19,143 nucleotides of DNA from Thermaceae bacterium (GTDB lineage: Bacteria > Deinococcota > Deinococci > Deinococcales > Marinithermaceae), in contig JALSQD010000011.1 of NCBI GenBank assembly GCA_026985615.1, positions 1 through 19,143 of the forward strand, in the 5' to 3' direction. The notes under the pieces were generated by a model. The model was not told where the DNA came from and ran no database searches. It worked only from the letters and a program-made list of their open reading frames with translations. Shown in pieces: positions 5,969 through 12,542 of the stretch. Position numbers and translations under genes: made by a program. Within the stretch, counting starts at the first letter, position 1. Every line of letters begins with the position of its first letter.

Positions 5969-8233
5969 TCAACCTTTCAGGTGCACCACGGTGACGCCGT
6001 GGCCGCCTTCGTTGGGCATGGCGTCGTGAAAGCGCTCCACGCGCTTGTCGCGCCGCAGAAAGTTCTGGATCTCGCGCCGCAACACCCCCGTGCCCTTGCC
6101 GTGCAGGATGCGCACCGGTGTGTTGCCGGTGGCCACAGCCTCGGCGAGGAAGTCGTGAACGGCCTCAATCGCCTCGGCGGCGGTGAGGCCGCGCACGTTG
6201 AGCTCGGTCTCAAAGCCCGACTCCACCACCACCGCCTGCTTGGGCCGGGGCGCCCCCTCGCCGCGGGGCCGCAGCTCCGCGGTGGGCACGCGGATCTTGA
6301 CCTGGCCGATCTGTACCAGGGTTTCCTCGCCCTCTACGCGCACCACCCGCCCTTTCTGGTGGTAGCTGGGCACCTCGACGAGCATCCCCGGCTCCAACCC
6401 CGGCAACGGGTTCCGGCCCACCGTGGTGCGGGGGCGGGTACGCTTGCGGATCTCCATCACCGCGCGCAAAGCGTCGCTCTTCGCCGCCTCGCTCTCGCGC
6501 GCCCTGACCCGCAGCTCACGAATCTGGCGGTGGGCCTCCTCCAACAGCCGGTCGGCCTCGGCCCGGGCCGTATCCAGCACCTGGCGGCGCTCCTCTTCGA
6601 TCCGCACAAGCCGGGCCTCAAGCTCGTGGCGTTCCTCTTCGGCCGCGCGGCGCATCCGCTCGGCCTCCACAAGTCGAGCCTCAAGCTCGGCCCGCTGCCG
6701 CTCCAGGCGCTCGAGCAGCTCCTCGACCCGCGCCCCGCCCACGCCCAGCGCCCCTTCGGCAACGCGCAGCACCGCCTCGTCAAACCCCAGCCGCCGCGCC
6801 ACCGCCAGCGCGTAGCTGCGCCCGGGCACACCTACCTGCAGGCGGTAGGTAGGACGGAAACCCTCTACCTCAAAGCCCATGCTGGCGTTCTCGAGCCCCG
6901 CCACCTTCCCCGCCAGGGCCTTGAGTGGCGTCAGATGGGTGGTGACGATGCCGCGGGCGCCGCGCTCCAAAAGCGCCAAAATCACCGCTTGCGCCAGGGC
7001 CGCGCCCTCCTCAGGGTCGGTCCCCGAGCCCAGCTCGTCGATGAGCACGAGCGCGTCCTCACCCGCGTGGGCCAGGATACGGTCCAGCTTCTTCAGGCGG
7101 GCGGCGAAGGTCGAGAGGTTCGCCTCCAGGCTCTGCTCGTCGCCGATGTCCACCTCAAGCCGGCGTACCCAGCCCAGCTCGGCGGCGTCAGCGGCGACGA
7201 AGAGTCCCGCCTGGTGCATAAGCACCGCCAGCCCCAAGGTCTTGAGAAGCACGGTCTTGCCGCCCATATTGGGCCCGGTGACCAGCAGGATGCGGGTGCG
7301 GTCGTCGAGGTTGAGGTCGTTGGGCACCGGCGCCTCGAGGAGCGGGTGGCGCGCGGCCACCAGGTGGTAGCGTCCGCGCGGCCCGTCCTGGGCTGGGACG
7401 AGCCGCCAGTCCTCGGCCAGAAGCGCCGCGGCCCGCGCCACATCGAGCCGCGCCACCGCCCTCAGGGTGTCCGCGAGACCGGCGTCGCCTGCGAGCAGGC
7501 CCGCCAGCTCGGCCAGCACCCGCAGCATCTCGGCCTCCTCCTCGAGGCGCAGCTGGGCGAGCTCGTTGTTCAGCGGCACCACCGCCGCCGGTTCCATGAA
7601 GACGGTCGCCCCGGTGTCCGACTGTGCCAGTACGATCCCGCCGATCTGGCGCTGGAACTGGGCGCGCACGGGGATGACGTAGCGGTCGCGCCTGAGCGTC
7701 ACGTAGCGCTCCTGCACCGCCTCCGGGTGGGCGTCCATCACCGCCTCGAGCCGGCGGATGATGCGCTCGCGTAGGGGGGCCAGGCTGCGGCGGATGCGCT
7801 TCAGCTTGGGGGTGGCGTCGTCCTTTACCTCGCCGGTCTCGTCGAGCGACTCGCCCACGCGGCGACGGAAGAGGGCGTGCTCGCCAATACCAGCGGCGAT
7901 GCGCGCCAACTCGCCCTCGCCCGCGGCTAGGATCTCGCGCTTGAGCTCGGCGGCGCGCTCGAGCGTCGCTGCCGCCTCCGCCAGCTCCAGACCCTCCGGC
8001 CGCTCACCGCGGCCGATGCGCTCGAGCAGCGGGCGCAGGTCGTAGATCCCGCCCATGCGATAGCCCAAGGCCGCCGCCTCGCGCACCGCCTGGCGGAACG
8101 CCGCCGCCTCCTCAGGCCGCTCGAAGGGCGCCCAACGCGCCGCCTCGTCCGCGCCTACGCGGGTCGAGGCGCGTGCGGCCAGCGCCTTGCACACCCGGTC
8201 AAAGTCGAGACTTTGCAACAGGTCTTCGTTCAC
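5969..8233 (-). CDS. mutS2: Endonuclease MutS2
   Basis: A 754-residue member of the MutS2 family, the MutS homologue without mismatch-recognition domain I. It binds branched DNA or, in some bacteria, collided ribosomes. Visible parts in order are a core/clamp-like region (residues 1-300), an ABC-type ATPase with Walker A GPNMGGKT (320-327), Walker B LVLIDE (395-400), signature GSGTDPEEG and TTH (431-433), a long charged coiled coil (~503-590), a KOW-like segment (~613-655), and a C-terminal Smr domain (677-754) with HGKGTG (711-716). The usual Smr LDxR motif reads LNVR (678-681), so Asn replaces Asp. The start is GTG at 8233; a TATAGT -10 lies at 8250-8255, and GGGGA could serve as a weak Shine-Dalgarno. 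It is divergent from the Wzz-type gene. Length is normal for the family. Confidence 0.97.
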   Translation of the reverse strand: MNEDLLQSLDFDRVCKALAARASTRVGADEAARWAPFERPEEAAAFRQAVREAAALGYRMGGIYDLRPLLERIGRGERPEGLELAEAAATLERAAELKREILAAGEGELARIAAGIGEHALFRRRVGESLDETGEVKDDATPKLKRIRRSLAPLRERIIRRLEAVMDAHPEAVQERYVTLRRDRYVIPVRAQFQRQIGGIVLAQSDTGATVFMEPAAVVPLNNELAQLRLEEEAEMLRVLAELAGLLAGDAGLADTLRAVARLDVARAAALLAEDWRLVPAQDGPRGRYHLVAARHPLLEAPVPNDLNLDDRTRILLVTGPNMGGKTVLLKTLGLAVLMHQAGLFVAADAAELGWVRRLEVDIGDEQSLEANLSTFAARLKKLDRILAHAGEDALVLIDELGSGTDPEEGAALAQAVILALLERGARGIVTTHLTPLKALAGKVAGLENASMGFEVEGFRPTYRLQVGVPGRSYALAVARRLGFDEAVLRVAEGALGVGGARVEELLERLERQRAELEARLVEAERMRRAAEEERHELEARLVRIEEERRQVLDTARAEADRLLEEAHRQIRELRVRARESEAAKSDALRAVMEIRKRTRPRTTVGRNPLPGLEPGMLVEVPSYHQKGRVVRVEGEETLVQIGQVKIRVPTAELRPRGEGAPRPKQAVVVESGFETELNVRGLTAAEAIEAVHDFLAEAVATGNTPVRILHGKGTGVLRREIQNFLRRDKRVERFHDAMPNEGGHGVTVVHLKG

Positions 8234-8249
8234 GGCCCGTTCCCCATTA

Positions 8250-8255
8250 ACTATA
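8250..8255 (-). promoter_or_regulatory. Candidate -10 element (TATAGT) of mutS2
   Basis: TATAGT on the minus strand lies 16 nt before the GTG start of mutS2. No clear -35 is seen. The same hexamer on the plus strand (8295-8300) serves the divergent gene. Confidence 0.45.
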
Positions 8256-8262
8256 CCGTTAC

Positions 8263-8276
8263 GACGTTTTCACGTC
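8263..8276. repeat. Inverted repeat GACGT-N4-ACGTC between divergent promoters
   Basis: GACGT (8263-8267) and ACGTC (8272-8276) flank TTTC. The repeat sits between the two TATAGT elements of the mutS2 / Wzz divergent region, a place where an operator would touch both promoters. No regulator is identified. Confidence 0.35.
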
Positions 8277-8294
8277 CTCCACAGGCCGAGGCCC

Positions 8295-8300
8295 TATAGT
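8295..8300 (+). promoter_or_regulatory. Candidate -10 element (TATAGT) of the Wzz-type gene
   Basis: TATAGT lies 9 nt before the ATG at 8310, so any leader would be only a few bases long. AAAGG (8301-8305) may act as a weak Shine-Dalgarno if transcription begins early. No good -35 is seen at 17 nt. Confidence 0.45.
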
Positions 8301-8309
8301 AAAGGCAGC

Positions 8310-9290
8310 ATGGAAGACGAAGTCAGCTTGCGCGACCTCTACCTGATCCTCAAGCGCTCCAGCAAGTGGATCGTGGGTTTCACGGTAGCGGTCGCGGTCC
8401 TGGTCTACCTGGTGAGCTCCCTGCTTCCGCCCAAGTACGAGAGCGAGGCGGTAGCCCAGGCTCTGGTGCTCCAGCAAAACGACAACGCCCTCAGCTTCCC
8501 CGCCGCGGCCTCCGTCTTCCGCACCCTGCCCGACGCGGTGGCGCTGGGCGTGGGTTTCAACAAGCAGCTTGAGACCAAAGGCCCCTACGTAACGCGCGTC
8601 CTCGGCGACGCCCCCGTCGAGGTCAGCGCCCGCTTCGACGACAAGAAAAACCTGCTTACGCTCACGGTGCGTGGCAACGATCCCGCAGAGGTCAAGCAGT
8701 TCGCCGAAGCCCTGCTCGCAGCCTTCGACGACTACGTCAAGGACCGCGTCTTCCAGAGCGCCGGGGCAAACCTCGCGGGCGCGCTGGCGCAATCGCGCCT
8801 CGACTTCAACTCGGTGCGCTCGCAGATTCGCGAGCTTGAAGCCTCGCTCGAGCGCCTTCCCGAGATGAACGTAGCCGCCACCGACGCCGCTACGCTCGAG
8901 GCCGAGGGCGTGGCGCCCAACGTGGCCCGGTCCAGCGACCCCGGCCGCGCCTACCTGGGGCTCGCGCTCGCCAAGCAGCAGGCCCAGCTCGCCAACCTGA
9001 ACGCTGAGATCGCCTCGCTCGAGGCGCTCGCCGCCGATCCCGCCCAGCTGCGCCGCCTCAGCGAGCAGACCGCCCAGGTCAACGTCCTCAGTCCGCCGCC
9101 CCTGCCCGACCAGCCGGTGTCCCCGCGGCCGCTCTTCAACACCGCGCTGGCCGCCCTGCTCGCCCTCATGCTCGCCGTCTTCTGGGCCTTCGTGCGGGAG
9201 GCCATCGCCCCGGAGGAAGAAGCCGCTAACGCAACACCTGCCCCGGCTTCACCGACAGCGCACGACGGAGCGGCAACCACGCCGAAATAA
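8310..9290 (+). CDS. Wzz-type polysaccharide chain-length determinant / co-polymerase
   Basis: A 326-residue inner-membrane protein with the Wzz architecture. A short cytoplasmic N-terminus (SLRDLYLILKRSSKW) is followed by TM1 (~20-39), a large extracytoplasmic helical part with coiled-coil-like stretches (~180-260), a Pro-rich segment before TM2 (SPPPLPDQPVSPRP, the family's hallmark), TM2 (~275-295), and a short tail. Such proteins set the length of O-antigen, capsule or exopolysaccharide made by the Wzy pathway. There is no cytoplasmic tyrosine-kinase domain here, and no polymerase or glycosyltransferase gene nearby, so the polymer is unknown. The start at 8310 is chosen because it directly precedes the family N-terminus and follows a -10. 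The last ~21 codons (Ala/Pro/Thr-rich) overlap the permease gene on the other strand. Confidence 0.85.
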   Translation: MEDEVSLRDLYLILKRSSKWIVGFTVAVAVLVYLVSSLLPPKYESEAVAQALVLQQNDNALSFPAAASVFRTLPDAVALGVGFNKQLETKGPYVTRVLGDAPVEVSARFDDKKNLLTLTVRGNDPAEVKQFAEALLAAFDDYVKDRVFQSAGANLAGALAQSRLDFNSVRSQIRELEASLERLPEMNVAATDAATLEAEGVAPNVARSSDPGRAYLGLALAKQQAQLANLNAEIASLEALAADPAQLRRLSEQTAQVNVLSPPPLPDQPVSPRPLFNTALAALLALMLAVFWAFVREAIAPEEEAANATPAPASPTAHDGAATTPK

Positions 9291-10353
9291 GTACGGTCCC
9301 GAAGGCCAGCCCGCTGACCCAGGCGAAGTCGGCGGACTCCATCTTTACCGGCAGCTGGGTTATGAAGTAGAGCTCGCCCGGAATCGTGACCGGTCGCAGC
9401 GCCAGGTAGGTCGAGAGTCCCCAGCCCAGCAGGTCGCCCAGCACCACCCCCGCCGCGCCCAGCAGCACCGCCTCGAGCGCGAACGCCCCCGCGACCTGCG
9501 GCGCGCTCGCGCCCAGCACCCGCAGGATGGCGATGTCCGCCTTCTTCTCGAGCACCACCAACACGAGCACGTTGGCGATGCCGAGCGCGGCCACGACCAC
9601 GATCAAAAAGACCACGATTCCGATCACCCGCTTCTGCAGCGCCAGCTGCTCGATGAGGGTGCGGTTGGCGTCCTGCCAGGTCTGGGCCAGGTACTTTCCC
9701 TCCGCCTCCAGCGCCCGCGCCACTTCCGGCGCCCGCTCCGGGTCAGCCAGGCGCAGGTGCCAACCGCCGATCGCACCCGGCGTCTCCAAGAGCTCCTGTA
9801 CGTCCTCCAGGGTGGTAAAGGCGAAGACCGAATCGATCAGGTAGTTCCCGGTCGAAAAGCGGTCGAGCACGGTGAAGTCGCGCCGCTTCTGGTTCACCGA
9901 AAGGGCGTAGACGCGGTCGCCCGGCCAGGCGCCCAGCGAGCGCGCCAGCGCCCCGCCCAGCACGACCTCGCCGGGTTTCAAGGCCTCGAGTCCCAACCCG
10001 GGGTAGACCCCCGCCGCCCCCGCCCCCACACCGATCAGGGTGCCAAAGTCCACGCCTGCACCGCGGCTGGCGTCGGCGCGACGCGTAAGCAGCGCCTTGG
10101 TGATGAGCACCGGCGTCTCGGCCACGATCTCGGGGTTCTCGGGCCGCGGCGCGTCGTGGGGATCGAGCGCGGTCAGGGTCACGTGCGGCACCGCCCGCAG
10201 GGTGGCGTCGATCAGGCCCTGAGTGAAGCCGTTGGTGAGCGAGAGCGCGGTGGTGAGCACGGCCACCCCGGCCGCCACCCCCAGCACCGTGATCAAGCTC
10301 TGGGTTTTGCGGTAACGAAGGTGTTTGAGCGCGAGGAACCAGGCGAAGCGCAC
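9226..10353 (-). CDS. FtsX/LolC-type ABC transporter permease
   Basis: A 375-residue permease of the MacB/FtsX/LolC-E superfamily. The arrangement is typical: TM1 (~19-40), a large extracytoplasmic domain (~45-235), then three TM helices (~242-268, ~285-312, ~343-361). The conserved cytoplasmic loop after TM2 reads EKKADIAILRVLGAS, and the C-terminus LSVKPGQVLR matches the usual ending. In this family such permeases work with an ATPase (LolD/MacB type) in lipoprotein or envelope-lipid trafficking; no ATPase gene is in the window, so the substrate is open. The start is GTG at 10353, 9 nt after the stop of the 3D-domain gene, so the two are probably co-transcribed. TAGAGT six bases before the GTG could also give a leaderless internal promoter. 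The 3' end overlaps the Wzz-type gene by 65 bp. Confidence 0.88.
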   Translation of the reverse strand: MRFAWFLALKHLRYRKTQSLITVLGVAAGVAVLTTALSLTNGFTQGLIDATLRAVPHVTLTALDPHDAPRPENPEIVAETPVLITKALLTRRADASRGAGVDFGTLIGVGAGAAGVYPGLGLEALKPGEVVLGGALARSLGAWPGDRVYALSVNQKRRDFTVLDRFSTGNYLIDSVFAFTTLEDVQELLETPGAIGGWHLRLADPERAPEVARALEAEGKYLAQTWQDANRTLIEQLALQKRVIGIVVFLIVVVAALGIANVLVLVVLEKKADIAILRVLGASAPQVAGAFALEAVLLGAAGVVLGDLLGWGLSTYLALRPVTIPGELYFITQLPVKMESADFAWVSGLAFGTVLISAWLPLRRALSVKPGQVLR

Positions 10354-10368
10354 GACCTCACTCTACCG
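10354..10368 (-). promoter_or_regulatory. Internal leaderless-type promoter motif before the permease
   Basis: The minus strand reads GCGGTAGAGTGAGGTC directly before the GTG. TAGAGT (10360-10365) is 6 nt from the start codon, and its TAG is the stop codon of the upstream gene. The stretch GGCGGTAGAGTG also precedes the gene starting at 15217. GAGG could instead act as a Shine-Dalgarno. Confidence 0.35.
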
Positions 10369-10797
10369 CCCGCGCTGCAGCACGGTGACGCGCACCCGGC
10401 GCACGCCCCAGCGCAGGGCCAGGGAGCGGTCGGGCATCCAGATGTCGATCTGCTGACGCTTACGCTTGTTCATCGTGTCCTCCACAACGAAGACCACGTC
10501 TTTTAGCATTTCGTCGAACTGTCCCTTGCCCGCGCCGTCCCGCCAGGCGCCCAGGTCTTCGATCTTGACCTTGGAGCCGTAGGGCAGGTCGCTGCCCAGG
10601 AGGTCGCGGCTCACCGCGATAATGCCGAAACGTGTTCGCGCTCCGGTCGCGGTCACGAAGGGGGTCGAGTCGGTCTCGCGCACCGAAGAGGTGTAGGCGG
10701 TCGCCTTGAGCACGAGCACGGTCGGCCCCTCGGCCTGAACGCCCAGCGTGAGCGCCAAAGCCAGCGCGGCCATCCATCCTATGCGTGCGATCCGCAT
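10363..10797 (-). CDS. Secreted 3D-domain (double-psi beta-barrel) protein
   Basis: A 144-residue exported protein. The signal peptide MRIARIGWMAALALALTLGVQA has a likely cleavage after VQA (residue 22). The mature part is a 3D domain, the barrel fold shared by MltA, YabE/Rpf-type and RlpA-like cell-wall proteins. The ATAYTSS opening, then RTRFGIIAVSRDLL (Asp65), LPYGSKVKIEDLG, VVEDTMN (Asp107) and QQIDIWM (Asp118) supply the three conserved aspartates. In known proteins this domain cleaves or binds peptidoglycan, so a cell-wall role is likely by family, not shown here. The start at 10797 is preferred over 10818 because GGAGGTGAGG (10801-10810) lies just upstream. A promoter with 17-nt spacing precedes it, and the permease follows 9 nt after. 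Confidence 0.85.
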   Translation of the reverse strand: MRIARIGWMAALALALTLGVQAEGPTVLVLKATAYTSSVRETDSTPFVTATGARTRFGIIAVSRDLLGSDLPYGSKVKIEDLGAWRDGAGKGQFDEMLKDVVFVVEDTMNKRKRQQIDIWMPDRSLALRWGVRRVRVTVLQRGR

Positions 10798-10817
10798 ACG
10801 CCTCACCTCCAAACGCA

Positions 10818-10846
10818 AGTGTAGGAAAAATCAAATAAATTGTTTA
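10818..10846 (-). promoter_or_regulatory. Promoter of the 3D-domain gene
   Basis: On the minus strand, TAAACA (10841-10846, 4 of 6 to TTGACA) and TACACT (10818-10823) are 17 nt apart in an AT-rich tract. Transcription would begin near 10811, just ahead of the Shine-Dalgarno. A 7-bp inverted repeat, AACGCAA (10812-10818) and TTGCGTT (10854-10860), brackets the promoter. Confidence 0.6.
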
Positions 10847-10941
10847 AGAAGGTTTGCGTTATTTTTTCATTCTTTCCTTGACACGCTAGGGCGCAACCCC
10901 GGGGTCTGGCAGGAACACCGATGCCCGCGCGCTTTTCCGGC

Positions 10942-10953
10942 CGTGCTAAACTG
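10942..10953 (+). promoter_or_regulatory. Extended -10 promoter element (TGCTAAACT) for the HRDC-like membrane protein gene
   Basis: CGTGCTAAACTG contains TGN followed by TAAACT (10947-10952). Transcription would begin about 10959, ahead of GGGAGG (10968-10973) and GGAAG (10976-10980), which precede the ATG at 10986. The same 12 bases occur inverted at 1497-1508. Confidence 0.5.
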
Positions 10954-10985
10954 CGGGCAGCACCCAAGGGAGGTCGGAAGCTCTC

Positions 10986-11651
10986 ATGAAACCCTCGACA
11001 CGCCACCTGCTCGGCCTCACCCTCGCCGTCCTCGGCATCCTCTACCTCATCGGCACCGCACCGGTCCTGCCCGCCTGGGCCTGGGGGCTCGTGGGCGCGG
11101 CGGTGATGTTCACCCTGCGCCGCTACGGCGCGCCCGAAGAGGCGTTGGGACTGGGCGCGGCGCTCGCGGGCTGGGCACTCGGCGCGCTCGGCGCCGACTT
11201 CACCGGACTCCAGTCGCTCAAGCTGGTGGGGACCGGCTTGGGCATCGGGCTGTGGGGCTGGCAGGACGGCCACGACCTCGCCGCCTGGACCGGCGGCGCG
11301 CTGCTCGTGGCCGGGGCGCTCGTCTTCCTCTGGGAGTCGGCGGTGGGTACCTGGGTGGCGCTCGGCCTGCTGGCGCTGGGCGCATGGCTGGTGCTGCGCC
11401 AGGGCGAGAAGGCCCCCGCGCCCGCCCCCGCCGACGACGAGGTCTTCAGGCGGCTGGTGCGCTGGCGCAACCGCCGGGCCGCCGAAGCGGGCGTGCGCAA
11501 CGTCGAGGTCCTGAGCGACGCCGAGCTGGGCTGCATCGCTGCCCTCGAAAACCCCACCGCGCCCGCGGCGGTCGCGAGCTGCCTGGAAAGAGGCGGCGCG
11601 AAGCGCGCCGCCGAGATCGTCGAAGCCTTGCGCGGGACCGCTACGGAGTGA
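10986..11651 (+). CDS. Polytopic membrane protein with C-terminal HRDC-like domain
   Basis: A 221-residue protein in two parts. Residues 1-138 hold about six hydrophobic segments (starting ~8, 30, 55, 76, 100, 120), rich in Leu/Ala/Gly/Trp. After a Pro/Ala linker (EKAPAPAPADDE), residues ~151-216 resemble an HRDC domain: FRRLVRWRNRRAAEAGV, then VEVLSDAEL, a Pro-containing turn (NPTAPAAV), and a last helix AAEIVEALRG. HRDC domains normally bind nucleic acid or protein at the end of RecQ helicases and RNase D; fused to a membrane domain the role is unknown, and the assignment is by pattern only. The linker is likely cytoplasmic, which would place the domain next to the chromosome. The stop overlaps the minus-strand lipoprotein's stop region by 11 bp. 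Confidence 0.75.
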   Translation: MKPSTRHLLGLTLAVLGILYLIGTAPVLPAWAWGLVGAAVMFTLRRYGAPEEALGLGAALAGWALGALGADFTGLQSLKLVGTGLGIGLWGWQDGHDLAAWTGGALLVAGALVFLWESAVGTWVALGLLALGAWLVLRQGEKAPAPAPADDEVFRRLVRWRNRRAAEAGVRNVEVLSDAELGCIAALENPTAPAAVASCLERGGAKRAAEIVEALRGTATE

Positions 11652-12438
11652 CGGACAGGGTATATTCCCCGCTCGTTGTGCCGTCGGCGCAGCGGGCCAG
11701 GGTGTTGCAAAAACCCGCGAGCGCGCCGTTGCCCTGGGCTTGCACGTAGACGATGTCGCCCGGTTCTAGCCCCACGAACTGCTCGCCCGGTTCGAGCCGC
11801 ACCAGGGTATCGAGTCCACGTTTGACCTTGGCCGTGGCGTGCACGATCTCACCGCCCAGGAGCTCGAGCGTAGCCCCCGACGAACCCTGGTATTCCCAGG
11901 CATCCGCCTGTCCCAGGTAGAGCAGCGCTCCAGCGCTCGTGGCCGAGAAACTCTGCGGCCGTTCCAGATCACCAGCGCTGTAGGGCAACGCGGCGCGACT
12001 CACCGCCGCGACCTGCACCGAGGTGGGGTTGGCGTCGAGGTTGGTTACCTCGAGCGTCCCGCGCCCAAAGCCAGCGGGCAGGTTGATCGAATAGGCCCGC
12101 GAGGCCGTGATGCCCAACGCCCCCACGCCCACGCTGACCACCTCGGGGTAGGGGGCGGTGAAGTAGTAACGGCTCACCGTCTGCGCGTAGAGGACGTCGT
12201 TAGCGTCGTAGACGCGCAACCGCAACGACCCGGCGGCGCCGTTGGTGAGGTCGGTGACGTCCAGGCGCACCGGCGAGGCGCCCACCAGGAAGCTGAAACG
12301 GGCGCTCTGCCCCTCATCTATCGGCCCCGCGCTCACCGCCGAGCCGTCCACGACGATCACTGAGCTGGGCGGCGTGATCGTTACGTTACAGGCCTCAAGC
12401 AATGCGGCGAGAAGACCGGCTGCGATCCACTTTTTCAT
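11641..12438 (-). CDS. Lipoprotein of unknown function
   Basis: A 265-residue exported protein. The signal MKKWIAAGLLAALLEAC has a lipobox LEAC, with Cys17 as lipid anchor (Glu at -2 is unusual but tolerated). The mature part is all-beta: ~45-100 (SARFSFLVGASPVRLDVTDL, then LRLRVYDANDVLYAQTV) is reminiscent of pre-peptidase C-terminal or similar sandwich domains. A second half carries LVRLEPGEQFVGLEPGDIVY and a possible disulfide pair (FCNTLARC). I do not recognise a family. The ATG at 12438 follows a strong AAGGAGGGG Shine-Dalgarno, and TAAAAT at 12459-12464 is a candidate -10. The gene ends inside the last codons of the convergent membrane-protein gene, with no terminator. Confidence 0.8.
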   Translation of the reverse strand: MKKWIAAGLLAALLEACNVTITPPSSVIVVDGSAVSAGPIDEGQSARFSFLVGASPVRLDVTDLTNGAAGSLRLRVYDANDVLYAQTVSRYYFTAPYPEVVSVGVGALGITASRAYSINLPAGFGRGTLEVTNLDANPTSVQVAAVSRAALPYSAGDLERPQSFSATSAGALLYLGQADAWEYQGSSGATLELLGGEIVHATAKVKRGLDTLVRLEPGEQFVGLEPGDIVYVQAQGNGALAGFCNTLARCADGTTSGEYTLSVTP

Positions 12439-12458
12439 AAGCCCCTCCTTATACGCAC

Positions 12459-12464
12459 ATTTTA
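12459..12464 (-). promoter_or_regulatory. Candidate -10 (TAAAAT) of the 12438 lipoprotein gene
   Basis: TAAAAT on the minus strand lies about 20 nt upstream of the ATG, just ahead of the Shine-Dalgarno. The best -35 at 17 nt (CTAAAA) is weak. Confidence 0.4.
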
Positions 12465-12497
12465 CGAAGGCCGTTGGTGAGTTTTAGAAGAATGCGA

Positions 12498-12522
12498 CAG
12501 ACCCGCCTCCGTTGCGGGCCTG
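12498..12522 (-). terminator. Probable terminator hairpin after fakA
   Basis: On the minus strand, CAGGCCCGC (12514-12522) pairs with GCGGGTCTG (12498-12506) around a 7-nt loop, a 9-bp stem with one G-U wobble. The following tract (TCGCATTCTTCT) is only moderately T-rich, so the call is less certain than for the other terminators. Confidence 0.5.
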
Positions 12523-12542
12523 CAGAGCGCTTCACCGTGCGG

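Noticed and set aside
5981..7774. 597-codon plus-strand open frame opposite mutS2
   Set aside because: It is the antisense shadow of a well-recognised gene in GC-rich DNA: His/Arg/Gln-rich, with no recognisable domain and no signal or start context.
8187..8309. Upstream in-frame start for the Wzz-type gene
   Set aside because: It would begin inside mutS2 and run through the promoter region; the family N-terminus begins at 8310.
10878..10883. Perfect TTGACA on the plus strand
   Set aside because: No -10-like hexamer lies 15-19 nt downstream (sequence there is GC-rich), and the next TAAACT is over 60 nt away, so it is not a usable -35.
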